Shown piece by piece: positions 42,251 to 52,928 of a stretch of DNA of 64,000 nt. Made by a program: the position numbers and the translations under genes. Position 1 is the stretch's first letter. Each line of letters opens with the position of its first letter. The notes under the pieces were generated by a model. That model did not search any database, had not been told where the DNA came from, and worked only from the letters and a program-made list of their open reading frames with translations. The stretch spans positions 394,427 through 458,426 of the forward strand of contig NZ_OY759862.1 in the NCBI RefSeq assembly GCF_963662805.1, given 5' to 3'. The DNA comes from an uncultured Cohaesibacter sp. Lineage in GTDB: Bacteria > Pseudomonadota > Alphaproteobacteria > Rhizobiales > Cohaesibacteraceae.

Positions 42251-42586
42251 ATGGGAACCGATGTGTTCGCGCTCGAAGCGCTGATTTCGGACATTGCTGA
42301 CTTTGCAAAGACGCAGATCGAAACATCCGATCTGTCGGGTCCCCGTTTTGGCTCCTACGTCAAGCTTTCCTGGTTCGGTCAGTCCGGCACACCCTGCTAT
42401 TCCGATTGCCAGAATCTCATCGACGCCTTGCAGACCTTGCGCGAGTTTGATGACACCGGCAGGATCGATAGCTTCTATGTCGCCATGACCGCCGCTCTGG
42501 TTGAATATTTCCCCGATATGGACAACGTGCCAGCGGATTTCGATGCGATCCGTCGCATGTCCGCCCAGTTGGGCAAGGTCGCCTGA
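42251..42586 (+). CDS. Unknown small protein
   Basis: A 111-residue soluble protein with no family that I recognise. It starts at a good ATG (42251) after AGGGGGACAGGG. It is largely alpha-helical by residue pattern, with two cysteines close together (CYSDCQ, near residues 51-55) and an acidic character. No signal peptide or transmembrane segment is visible. It lies between ygfZ and the convergent moaB, and the spacer before it is AT-rich. The codon use matches neighbouring genes, so it is likely a real gene of local rather than foreign origin. Confidence 0.6.
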   Translation: MGTDVFALEALISDIADFAKTQIETSDLSGPRFGSYVKLSWFGQSGTPCYSDCQNLIDALQTLREFDDTGRIDSFYVAMTAALVEYFPDMDNVPADFDAIRRMSAQLGKVA

Positions 42587-42601
42587 GGCACCTCTTCCGC
42601 T

Positions 42602-43168
42602 TTAGCAGCCTTCTTTCGTCTGGAGCTTCGTGCGCTTCAGATGTTCATTAAGGCGCGGCATGATTTCCACGAAATTGGACGGCATGTGCCGATAGTCGAG
42701 CTGATGGGCAAAGATCCCGTCCCATGCATCCTTGCATGCACCACTGGAGCCCGGAATGCAGAAAATGTATGTGGCATTGGCAACCCCGCCCGTCGCCCGT
42801 GACTGAATCGTGGTCGTGCCGATGATCTCGTACGATATCTTGTGAAAGAGCCACGAGAAGCCGTCCATCTTTTTCTCGAACAGCGGTTCAAGCGCCTCCG
42901 GGGTGACATCGCGGCCGGTGAAGCCGGTGCCTCCGGTTGAGATGACCACATCCACATCCTCTCGCGCGACCCAAGCCTTGACCTGAGCCTGAATGGTATC
43001 CACCTCATCCTTGACGATGGCGCGATCAGCCAGATGATGCCCGGCTGCGGTCAGGCGATCCACCAGCACCTGTCCCGACTTGTCGTCCTCGAAGGTGCGC
43101 GTATCGGAAACGGTCAGGATGGCAATCTTCATCGGGATGAAGGAGCGGGGTTCGGAGGAAGTCGCCAT
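42602..43168 (-). CDS. moaB: Molybdenum cofactor biosynthesis protein MoaB
   Basis: A 188-residue member of the MoaB/Mog/MPT-binding fold. AILTVSDTRTFEDDKSGQVLVDRL is the N-terminal block, DVVISTGGTGFTGRDVTPEAL the MPT-binding TGGTG motif, and IPGSSGACKDAWDGIFAHQLDYRHMPSNFVE the C-terminal family signature. It takes part in molybdenum-cofactor synthesis, either as the adenylyltransferase-like step or an accessory role. No other mo gene is adjacent. Its ATG has a GAGACACC ribosome-binding stretch. The family identity is clear. Confidence 0.93.
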   Translation of the reverse strand: MATSSEPRSFIPMKIAILTVSDTRTFEDDKSGQVLVDRLTAAGHHLADRAIVKDEVDTIQAQVKAWVAREDVDVVISTGGTGFTGRDVTPEALEPLFEKKMDGFSWLFHKISYEIIGTTTIQSRATGGVANATYIFCIPGSSGACKDAWDGIFAHQLDYRHMPSNFVEIMPRLNEHLKRTKLQTKEGC

Positions 43169-43357
43169 GGTGTCTCTTTCTGATGTGGGCTGGGCAGGAG
43201 GGCACGTCCGGGCAAGGGGCGCGGTCGACGGGGTGGTGGGCCGAACGGCGACAGCTTCACGTCACATGAGGCACCAAGTCAACCCCCGACGGCATGACAC
43301 CAACCCTCATCGACAGACCATCCGATGATTATCAGACCGGGGCGCGTGAAATGGCTG

Positions 43358-43981
43358 TTAGCGGGCGACATAATGGTCGCGGCGGTGATTGATCGCGATG
43401 ATGAAGTTGAGAATGATCGAGCCAAGCAGGGAAAAGGCGACCTTTTCGAACGGGAAAAGAAAAAGGGCGGTTGCGAAGATCAGCACGTCGAACACCTGCT
43501 GGACATATCCGGCCCGGAAGCTGGTGGCTTCCTGAATGGTCAGCGCCAGTGCACCTGCCCCGCCGAGGCTTCCATCGTGGCGGATGATGGCCAGAAGACC
43601 CACCCCGGTCACGGCTCCGAAGGCGAGCGTGCCAGCAAAGGGGTCGAGATAATCGAACACGATCAGCTTGGGCAGGATTTCAACGATCACTGACAGCGCG
43701 GCAACACAGATCGCCGACTTGATCGTGAAGGCAAGGCCTAACGTGTGATAGGTGAACCAGTAGAAGGGAATGTTGACGAGGAAGAAGACCAGACCGAAAT
43801 TGTAACCCGTCAAATAGGAGATGACGAGCGCCAGACCCGCCGTCTGACCCGTGATGAGGCCGAGATGGGTGAGAAACACAAATCCTATGGCACAGGAGAA
43901 AACCCCGAAGGCGATCCCTTGAATGTCCTCAAACAGGGAATGCTTGACTCTTTCGGCATCGAGTTGCTCTTTGATGCTCAT
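43358..43981 (-). CDS. YitT family membrane protein
   Basis: A 207-residue inner-membrane protein of the YitT family (five to six hydrophobic segments). The N-terminus is hydrophilic with VKHSLFEDIQGIAFGVFSCAIGFVFLTHLGLITGQTAGLALVISYLTGYNFGLVFFLVNIPFYWFTY, the family's GLITGGxxGLA-like block. The central half continues with AICVAALSVIVEILPKLI, and FAGTLAFGAVTGVGLLAIIRHDGSLGGAGALALTI is the second conserved half. Function unknown in general; some family members influence stress and virulence. The gene is single, with a long non-coding stretch upstream. Confidence 0.88.
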   Translation of the reverse strand: MSIKEQLDAERVKHSLFEDIQGIAFGVFSCAIGFVFLTHLGLITGQTAGLALVISYLTGYNFGLVFFLVNIPFYWFTYHTLGLAFTIKSAICVAALSVIVEILPKLIVFDYLDPFAGTLAFGAVTGVGLLAIIRHDGSLGGAGALALTIQEATSFRAGYVQQVFDVLIFATALFLFPFEKVAFSLLGSIILNFIIAINHRRDHYVAR

Positions 43982-44751
43982 TTTACCCTACATTCCTTCA
44001 TTTTTCGGAATATCTCACGCGCTTTTTGCCTGTTACGGGATGTAGCCTCCCTGCGAGGGGAAGGAAAGCGCAAATATTTATCACCAGAGCCAATTTTTGA
44101 GCAGCCCTGATGTGTCGGGCGAGAGTCTGACCCATGCGTGCGGGAAATCGGCGTGGGAAATGGAAGCGGAAAAGAAGGGGATCTGCCTTTGACCCGACCG
44201 GAAGGAAAATGGATAGGGATACCTTCCGTCACGCCCGGATGCTTGGGGGGACAACTCCGACCATGAAGGTGGAGCGGATCCAGGGCGTTGACAGGGTCAA
44301 AGACAGATCGACAACGCTTTGAAGGATGTGTTCAAAGCGCGTTGCGAGTGCTTGAGACTTTTCTGATTGTTCTTGCCCGGATCACAGGTTGAAAGCCGCA
44401 CCGCCTGCGCTTCCGGGTGGAGCCTTCTAGCAATCGATTGGTGAATACTCAATGAGAGCTTCATTCATCTGCTGTTCATAAGCTGCGTCGAACAACGCTT
44501 CTGTCGGGAAGGACCGGACACTTTGCCGGAGTGCGACAATCTGTCGGCAAACTGCCGGGGACAAGGTCGAAGAAAATGCGGCTGTATTTGCCTCATGCCT
44601 GTGAATTGTCCCTTCGATAAGGGTGGCATTCGGGCAAAATCAAGCTTTCCTTATACCCGGCTTTGCATTAGGGTCCGCGCGAGACATGACAGGCACCGCC
44701 AAGTGTGCCTCCTCATGCGATTGTGCCACAGATGAGAAGACAGACAGGAAG
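43982..44751. other. 770-base spacer between divergent YitT and glyQ genes, with hairpins
   Basis: No protein gene is supported. CAACGCTTTGAA (44312-44323) pairs with TTCAAAGCGCGTTG (44331-44344) as a 12-bp stem with a two-base bulge and loop GGATGTG. TTTGCCG (44522-44528) pairs with CGGCAAA (44545-44551). The spacer probably includes the glyQ promoter and leader. No tRNA-like element or known riboswitch consensus was found. Confidence 0.5.
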
Positions 44752-45696
44752 ATGACCGACACCCTTGCCCCCCATATGCAGCCTGAACGTTCCTTTCAGG
44801 GCATGATTCTGGCGTTGCAGAAATACTGGGCCGACTACGGCTGTGCAGTTCTCCAGCCCTATGACATGGAAGTGGGTGCCGGTACATTCCATCCCGCAAC
44901 AACCCTGCGGGCTCTCGGTCCGCGGCCATGGCGCGCGGCCTATGTTCAGCCTTCACGTCGACCGACCGATGGGCGCTATGGCGAGAATCCCAACCGCCTG
45001 CAGCACTATTATCAGTTTCAGGTTCTGCTGAAGCCAAGTCCGAAGGATCTTCAGGATCTCTATCTCGGCTCGCTCAAGGCCATCGGTATCGACAGTTCGA
45101 TTCACGACATCCGCTTCGTGGAAGACGACTGGGAAAGCCCGACCCTCGGAGCGTGGGGCCTTGGTTGGGAATGCTGGTGTGACGGCATGGAAGTCTCCCA
45201 GTTCACCTATTTCCAGCAGGTTTGCGGCATCGAATGCTCTCCAGTCGCCGGTGAGTTGACCTATGGTCTTGAACGCATCGCGATGTATGTGCAGGGCGTC
45301 GATAACGTCTACGACCTCAATTACAACGGCCGCGATGGCGACGAGAAGATCTCCTATGGCCGACGTCTTCCTTCAGGCCGAGCAAGAATATTCCCGTCAC
45401 AACTTCGAATATGCCAACACCGAAATGCTGTTTGGCCATTTCAAGGATGCGGAAGAGGAATGCAAGGCCCTCTTGAAGCAAGGTGGTTGCCGCAGGCAAC
45501 AATCGGCATCTCTGCGTCATGCCTGCCTATGACCAGTGCATCAAGGCATCGCATGTGTTTTAACCTGCTCGATGCCCGGGGCGTGATCTCGGTGACCGAG
45601 CGCCAGAGCTACATTCTGAGGGTTCGTGAGCTGGCCAAGGCCTGTGGCGAAGCCTTCCTGCTGACCGAGGCTGGCGGCGTCGGATACGAAAAGTAA
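44752..45696 (+). pseudogene. glyQ: Glycyl-tRNA synthetase alpha subunit, three single-base insertions
   Basis: GlyQ charges tRNA-Gly together with the beta subunit GlyS and is normally essential. The N-terminal two thirds are intact and unmistakable: SFQGMILALQKYWADYGCAVLQPYDMEVGAGTFHP, then GRYGENPNRLQHYYQFQVLLKPSP and the tail of the catalytic domain up to DGDEKISYG. Three extra bases then shift the frame: G in GG at 45358-45359, T in TT at 45487-45488, and T in TTTT at 45558-45561. Removing them gives [23 protein letters not shown], then [50 protein letters not shown] and stop at 45696, about 313 residues. Because glyQ is essential, sequence error is the likeliest cause. glyS is not in the window. 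Start at 44752 with AGGAAG. Confidence 0.93.
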
Positions 45697-45730
45697 GATC
45701 ATCCTGACTTTACGGATAGCTGCAAAGAAC

Positions 45731-45766
45731 AAAAGCCCGGCTTCAGTTTTCTGAAACCGGGCTTTT
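45731..45766. terminator. Strong bidirectional intrinsic terminator
   Basis: AAAAGCCCGG (45731-45740) and CCGGGCTTTT (45757-45766), with an inner TTCAG/CTGAA stem and loop TTTT, form a near-perfect 15-bp hairpin. It has U-tracts for both strands and ends glyQ and the convergent fecR-like gene. Confidence 0.88.
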
Positions 45767-45791
45767 CTGTATGGCCGGAACTCAGCTTTGG

Positions 45792-46808
45792 TCAGTCCTT
45801 TTTGCCGTTGCCATTTCCATTGCCATTGTTACCGGAATTGCCATTTCCGTTGCCATTATTACCGGAATTGCCATTTCCGTTGCCATTATTACCGGAATTG
45901 CCATTTCCATTGCCATTATTACCGGAATTGCCGTTTCCGTTGCCATTGTTGCCGGAATTGCCGTTTCCATTGCCGTTGTTGCTGGAATTGCTGCTGCTGT
46001 TGCTACTGCTATTACTGCTTGCGTTTCCGTTGTTGCTTTTGGTGGAAGCATTGGAATTGCCACTGTTGCTCTTGCTTCCTGCAGACGTGGCTTGGCTTTT
46101 CGCCTGATCGATAGAGATGGTCGCCTTGGCCGAACCTGCCTTCAAAGCGACGCGCTTGCCGCCTTTCATCACGGTTGTGTAGAAACCGGATTTGATCTTC
46201 TTGGATGGAATGACTTTCACGGGCATAGGTTTGCCTGCAGGATTGGTAACAGTCTGGGGCACTCCCTTGGCGCTCACGCGCACACCGGCGGCTTGACCTG
46301 GGGTAACCTGCATCGTCTCACCGGAGTCATTGTTGGAGACTTCGACCTGCCCGCGCGAAACTTTCACATTGGAGCGATTCTGGCCGACTTCAACCGTAAA
46401 AACCGTTCCTTTCACCACTGCAGACAAGAAGGGCGTTCGGGACGGTGAAATGCTGCTGCGCTTGTTTGTTGACAGTCAGTTCGATGGTCCCGCTCTGCTG
46501 CAGGATGAGCGTCTTGCCCTTGCGACTGTATCGTTCTGGCGGCAAAGCGATGATCGCATTCGGGCCAACCTGAATGCGCTCCTCACCGCGCCGGAGCAAG
46601 ATCCGGGATCTTGAATTTGTCGACAATGTCTGACCGGGTTCGAGTTCCATGCCCTCTCTGCACCTTGCTGCCGGGTTTCCTCGTGTGAGGCGATGAAGGC
46701 TGTGCCTGTGATCTTGGCAACCACCCATGAATGCGTGGTCTGCGCTGAAACCAGCCCCGGCCAGAAGGCAAGGGCGAGGACGAGAAACAAGGTCTGAAGT
46801 CTAGACAT
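45792..46808 (-). pseudogene. FecR-domain exported protein with Gly/Asn-rich repeats, three indels
   Basis: The N-terminus MSRLQTLFLVLALAFWPGLVSAQ is a signal peptide. A FecR-like region follows in pieces: ASHEETRQQ, then a shifted frame reading MELEPGQTLSTNSRSRILLRRGEERIQVGPNAIIALPPERY, then a further shift to FLSAVVKGTVFTVEVGQNRSNVKVSRGQVEV. Extra bases are placed at the CCC at 46652-46654, the CC at 46663-46664, and the GGG at 46439-46441 (plus-strand notation). Correction gives about 338 residues. After the FecR domain, residues are polar with few hydrophobics, and the last about 90 residues are Asn/Gly/Ser repeats encoded by 30-bp tandem repeats. It could be a structural, surface-exposed or binding protein; no TonB receptor or sigma factor partner is adjacent. 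Confidence 0.72.
45801..45990. repeat. 30-bp tandem repeat in the FecR-like gene
   Basis: About six copies of a 30-bp unit (start points of ACCGGAATTG at 45831, 45861, 45891, 45921, with variants at 45951 and 45981). Each unit encodes ten residues of the pattern Asn-Gly-Asn-Gly-Asn-Ser-Gly-Asn-Asn-Gly on the minus strand. Variation is almost entirely at third codon positions, so the amino-acid pattern is kept. Confidence 0.9.
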
Positions 46809-47104
46809 GAGCAATTGAACTTTTATTACTGAGATACACGATGAAGCACTAGCAGTACTACCGATGGAAAGATTGCCATGTCAGGCTGCACAAAATCTTA
46901 ATGCAGAGCATTTGTTGAAAATTTCCAACAGAAACCCGCGGAAATATAACGCATTGTTTCGAATGTAATGAACAAGGAGTGAAGTTTTGTAGTTGCGCAA
47001 CAAAATCACCACCACCTGAGGGAAAGTTGCTATCAATAAAACTCTATTGATTGAGGTATTTGGGGATGTCGATCCGTAATTTCGTCGCGCATCCGCGGTG
47101 ATGA
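46809..47104. other. About 300 bases, non-coding, AT-rich
   Basis: Nothing recognisable. The stretch probably holds the promoter of the fecR-like gene and the downstream region of chaN. Confidence 0.4.
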
Positions 47105-48146
47105 CTAGGAAGACTTGCTCTTCATCTTTTCGAGCTGCTCGCGGAATTTCTCGCAAGGATCGATTTCATCAACGCGAGGCAGTGAACCAGACGTAATCAT
47201 AAAGCTTGGGGTCGAATGCCGAATAGGACTGCGGGTCAGTCTGGCCTCTGATGACTTCAATCAGGGCAATCGAGACAGCCTTGTCACTTGCGTCAAGGAA
47301 CATCGGCACCCCTCTGTCCCGACGCACATGGCCATTGCCAGCAATCAGGACGGACACCTCGCTCGAAGCGCGCTCCTGACGCATGGCGCGGGGCCATGAA
47401 GGCGTCTTTATAGCGTTGCATGGTGGCAAGGGGCGTCAGTCTTTCCTTGCCCATCATGCCGCAATGGGCCGCGACCAAGTTCGTCGAGCAGGCTATCCAT
47501 CTGCGCCTCGTCATAGGTCTGATCCCAGCGCAAATCGTCAAGCGGCGGCCTCCCCGCGCACTGGATTGCCCCGCCCGACAAGCATCATTTCGTCCCGATC
47601 CGGATTGCCCGCCTTGAGACGCATGTCGGCGGCAAGGGCTGCCTCGAAGATGGGGGCATATTGCGACCAACTGGGCCAGCCTCTTGCTTCCCATTCGAGA
47701 GCCTCGCCAAGGGATGTCAGATCGAGCTCGCCTTCTGGCTTCAAGTCACCGGCGTAACGTTGCTCGATCATCTCGAAGGTAATTTGTCCTGTGCGGCCTG
47801 CCTTACCAATAAGGCGCACCAGTTCCGCCTGCTTTTCATGATGAACCGGGTTGTCATGCTTCTCGCCGATCAACACATGCGTCGCGGACTGCAGTTCGCG
47901 GGTCAATGCTTCGATGTCGACAGGTGCGCCCGCATCGACGTGATAAAGGCGTCCGGCAAGGGAATGATCGTCAAGCAGCATGTCTGTCTCCTGTGCCGAA
48001 GTTGATGACAGTGAGGTGAGGGCGACGAGACCGGTCACAACTCCAAGGCGGGCAAGCCGACTGCCTGTGCCCGAAAGCAAGGGCGAAGAGGGTTGGACGG
48101 GGGCGTTGATACAAGCTGGGCATGGTATGGGACCGGGCGACATCAT
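47105..48146 (-). pseudogene. ChaN family (heme-binding-like) lipoprotein or exported protein, multiple frameshifts
   Basis: Start near 48146 (MMSPGPIPCPAC) and a hydrophobic segment RLARLGVVTGLVALTSLSSTSA suggest export. The ChaN domain begins VDIEALTRELQSATHVLIGEKHDNPVHHEKQAELVRLI, where EKHDNPVHH is the family's metal or heme-binding motif. Later parts are scattered over three frames: RWDQTYDEAQMDSLLDEL, then VAAHCGMMGKERLTPLATMQRYKDAFMA, then AMRQERASSEVSVLIAGNGHVRRDRGVPMFLD and YDYVWFTA, ending VDEIDPCEKFREQLEKMKSKSS at 47105. Four extra bases explain this (plus strand): CCCC at 47552-47555, CC at 47475-47476, GGGG at 47390-47393, GG at 47178-47179. ChaN proteins bind heme at the outer membrane. 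Corrected length is about 345 residues. Confidence 0.78.
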
Positions 48147-48391
48147 TTGTTTCAGCAGCTGACACGCGCAAAGGGAGAAAAGAGGATGTGCTCTGACCTT
48201 GCGGCCAAAGTCTCCGCTCACGCAATCAGGGGTTCTAGCTCCCTCATGGGTAGGGAAAAACGCGCAATTGGGCAAGCCTGATTTTTCCCTGTGTTCTGTG
48301 TCGTCGCTTGGACTTGCACTTTGCTGCCTGATCGCTAAGCTCCTTGCCAACGAGCAGCCTGTCGGGGGGCTGATGATTCAGGAGAAATTTC

Positions 48392-48950
48392 ATGACGATC
48401 AGTTGGATCCTACTGGCGATCATTGTCGCGCTCGCTTTCTATGCCATCACCATCTACAACATCTGGTCAAGACCCGGCAGATGGTCGATGAAGGCTGGTC
48501 AGGCATTGATGTCCAGCTCAAACGACGCTCAAACCTCATTCCGAACCTCGTTGAAAGCGTGAAAGGCTATATGAGCCATGAGCGCGAGGCACTGGAAAAG
48601 GTCACGGAAATGCGCGCTCGCGCGGCAGGAGCGTCCTCCGGTGGAGCAGCCGAACGCGCGCAGGCCGAAGGCAATCTTTCCAAGGCGCTCGTCAATCTGA
48701 TGGCCGTCGCCGAGAATTATCCGGATCTCAAGGCAAATGAGGGCTTCCTCAATCTGCAGCAGGAACTGTCCGGTCTTGAGGACGAAATCCAGCTCGCCCG
48801 CCGTTATTACAATGGCACGGTGCGCAACCTGAACACGATGATCGACCAGTTTCCGTCCAACATCATCGCTGGCTTCTTTCCTACGCCAAAAAAGACTATT
48901 TCGAACTCGACGACGAAGCGGATCGCGCTACACCTCAGGTGACGTTTTAA
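48392..48950 (+). pseudogene. lemA: LemA family protein, two single-base deletions
   Basis: ATG at 48392 with GGAGA upstream opens MTISWILLAIIVALAFYAITIYN, a single N-terminal membrane anchor with the typical ending of LemA. The body is VKTRQMVDEGWSGIDVQLKRRSNLIPNLVESVKGYMSHEREALEKVTEMRARA, then NLMAVAENYPDLKANEGFLNLQQELSGLEDEIQLARRYYNGTVRNLNTMIDQFPSNIIAGFF and, after correction, SYAKKDYFELDDEADRATPQVTF to stop at 48950. A base appears missing at about 48461 and another in TTT at 48877-48879. Corrected length is near 186 residues. LemA and DUF2207 proteins commonly occur together, as here. Confidence 0.88.
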
Positions 48951-49049
48951 TTTCGCCACAACCTGATCCTATGAAGTGGTTCCGGCTGCAACTCTCCATG
49001 GTTGCGACAGGTCCGGATGTGTTGAACACAAGACCAATCGAGGAGAAGC

Positions 49050-51048
<1,999 letters not shown>

Positions 51049-51080
51049 CTGCTGCCTTCTCTCCGATCAACCGGGCTCTT

Positions 51081-51755
51081 TCACCGGGCCTGATCCGCAG
51101 CTAACCTCTCGGCAATAGGGCGAAAGCTCATCCTGTGGTGCTCGCAGACCCCGAGCCGGTCGAGCGCTTCAAGATGCTTCCGCGTGCCATAGCCCATGTG
51201 CTCCTCGAACCCAAAGCCGGGGAAGGCCTGCCCGACCCGTTTCATCATTCGGTCTCGTGCCACCTTGGCGACAATCGAGGCCGCAGCAATGGAAAGCGAG
51301 CGACCATCGCCCTTGATCACATGCTCGCCGGGGCAGGGGGCGCCGGGGGGCACATCTCTACCGTCGAAGAGGGCATAGGCAGGGGCGACGGGGAGACCTT
51401 CGAGCGCCTTGACCATCGCCCAGAGGGTTGCGCCGCGAATGTTCAACAGGTCGATACGGTCTGGTGCGGCGCTCGCAATCGATACATGGGCCGTCTCGCA
51501 AATGATGTCAAAGAGCACCTCGCGGCGAGCTTCGCTCAGCTTCTTGGAATCGTTGAGCCCCTCGGGGATCGCATCAGGATCAAGGATCACGGCAGCGGTT
51601 ACCACCGGACCGGCCAGTGGCCCCCGTCCCACTTCGTCCACGCCAGCAACCGGACCGTCAAAGCGTGTCATGGCCCGCTTCTCAATCGCAAAATCCGGCC
51701 CATCCGGGGGAGGGGCGAACATGGAGATCTGTTCCGCTTTCTTGCACTTGGCCAT
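51081..51755 (-). CDS. rnhB: Ribonuclease HII
   Basis: A 224-residue enzyme that cleaves RNA in RNA-DNA hybrids and removes misincorporated ribonucleotides. The catalytic acidic residues are in VAGVDEVGRGPLAGPVV (Asp-Glu), then KGDGRSLSIAAASIVAKVARD (Asp in KGD) and the usual later Asp in the family's C-terminal block. GYGTRKHLEAL and HHRMSFRPI match the RnhB C-terminus. The N-terminal 30 residues are an extension, partly proline-rich. Divergent partner is the DUF2207 gene, tail to tail. Confidence 0.94.
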   Translation of the reverse strand: MAKCKKAEQISMFAPPPDGPDFAIEKRAMTRFDGPVAGVDEVGRGPLAGPVVTAAVILDPDAIPEGLNDSKKLSEARREVLFDIICETAHVSIASAAPDRIDLLNIRGATLWAMVKALEGLPVAPAYALFDGRDVPPGAPCPGEHVIKGDGRSLSIAAASIVAKVARDRMMKRVGQAFPGFGFEEHMGYGTRKHLEALDRLGVCEHHRMSFRPIAERLAADQAR

Positions 51756-51797
51756 GCTGTGTTCCTTATCAGCCTATTTTCTTGCGGGTGGCGAAAT

Positions 51798-52811
51798 TTA
51801 ACTGACCCCGCCCAACCGAAGACCCGGCGCGGGGCGCTCCGCCAGAACCGATCTGCGGAACCGGAAGAGCTTTGCCGGTCGTCCACCCGTTGCCGTAGAG
51901 CTGGCGCCTGTCGGCTCGACCAGCTGTCCCTGCTCCACCAGACGGCGGAAATTCTGCTTGTGCAGATGGCGGCCGGAGATCGCCTCAACGGTGGCCTGCA
52001 ATTCCGTCAGCGTAAAGCTCTCCGGCATCAGCTCGAACACCACCGGGCGATATTTGAGCTTGCTGCGCAGACGCGAAATTGCTGTGGCGAGGATGCGCCG
52101 GTGATCCATCTTCATGGGATGCCCAAACAGGAGCCTGCCATCCGTGGGCGGTTGAAGACCCCGGTCGAGGAAATATTCATGCACGAGACCGGCTTCATAG
52201 AGCAGCTCATAGCGCTCCAACACCCGCTCTTCGTCCCATGCAGCACCACTGAGGCCGAAATAGAGCTTGAGCCGCTGGAGAGGTTTCATCGGGCGCAGCC
52301 TGTCGTCGGGCGCCTTCTCGGCCCAGCGTTCGAGCGAGGGCAGGATGCTCTCGTCCAGCATGGTGGGCCGGTCTTCGCGCCAGTCCTCCCACGGGAAGAA
52401 GCCATACCAGCCGCGCCACCGTCCCCCCATGTCGATCAGTCGTCTTCCGGGCAGGGCTGCGGCGTTGCGTTGAAGCTGCGTCAGGGCCAGATAGCCGATA
52501 GAGACTTCGTGTCCGCCTTCGTCGGATGAACGGGTCAGGCGTCCCCGGTCACCGAAGGTGTAGAGCTGCTCCACATATCCCAGCTTGAGCCCGGTCTGCT
52601 CATCCACCCAATTGCGAAGGCCAGCCTCCAGCGTGCGATGGTGAACCGGATCAAACGGGCCGAACGGCAGACTGCCAAGCTGAGCCTCCTGTTCCGCTCG
52701 CTCGGTGTTGACGACCAGCGCCACGGGTGACAGATCGCGCATCGCGATGATGGCGGCGTTGAGGCCCACGGAAATGGGGCGGCGGGACGGAGAGGAGGAG
52801 GTGTCGCTCAA
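51798..52811 (-). CDS. NadQ-like (COG4111) NUDIX-related transcriptional regulator
   Basis: A 337-residue protein with an N-terminal NUDIX-related fold and a C-terminal winged helix. In the first part, LNAAIIAMRDLSPVALVV and the LEAGLRNWVDEQTGLKLGYVEQLYTFGD region resemble a degenerate Nudix box lacking most catalytic Glu residues. The second, MPESFTLTELQATVEAISGRHLHKQNFRRLVEQGQLVEPTG then GRPAKLFRFR, has the fold pattern of NrtR/NadQ DNA-binding regions. The family (COG4111) was described as the alphaproteobacterial NAD-biosynthesis regulator NadQ, and this assignment is by pattern, not by search. No nadABC genes are adjacent, so the target operon must be elsewhere. It lies between rnhB and a tyrosine phosphatase gene. 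Confidence 0.72.
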   Translation of the reverse strand: MSDTSSSPSRRPISVGLNAAIIAMRDLSPVALVVNTERAEQEAQLGSLPFGPFDPVHHRTLEAGLRNWVDEQTGLKLGYVEQLYTFGDRGRLTRSSDEGGHEVSIGYLALTQLQRNAAALPGRRLIDMGGRWRGWYGFFPWEDWREDRPTMLDESILPSLERWAEKAPDDRLRPMKPLQRLKLYFGLSGAAWDEERVLERYELLYEAGLVHEYFLDRGLQPPTDGRLLFGHPMKMDHRRILATAISRLRSKLKYRPVVFELMPESFTLTELQATVEAISGRHLHKQNFRRLVEQGQLVEPTGASSTATGGRPAKLFRFRRSVLAERPAPGLRLGGVS

Positions 52812-52928
52812 GGCTCACTCATTCGGATCTGGAGGCAGGCAGGAGAGCATCAATGTCGCACCGGTGCGATTCTGCCGGAATTCTACAGGAACTATATCAG
52901 CATGGTGGCACGGTGACAGCAGATTGCA

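Noticed and set aside
43982..44751. T-box or glycine riboswitch before glyQ
   Set aside because: I see no T-box consensus or glycine aptamer core; only simple hairpins.
45801..45990. CRISPR-like 30-bp repeats
   Set aside because: The units are directly adjacent without spacers and keep a coding frame; no cas genes are nearby.
45771..46448. A repetitive hydrophobic frame (AIISVAIITGIAIS pattern) that looks like a membrane protein
   Set aside because: It is the antisense reading of the Asn/Gly repeat in the FecR-like gene, whose third-position variation supports the minus-strand frame.
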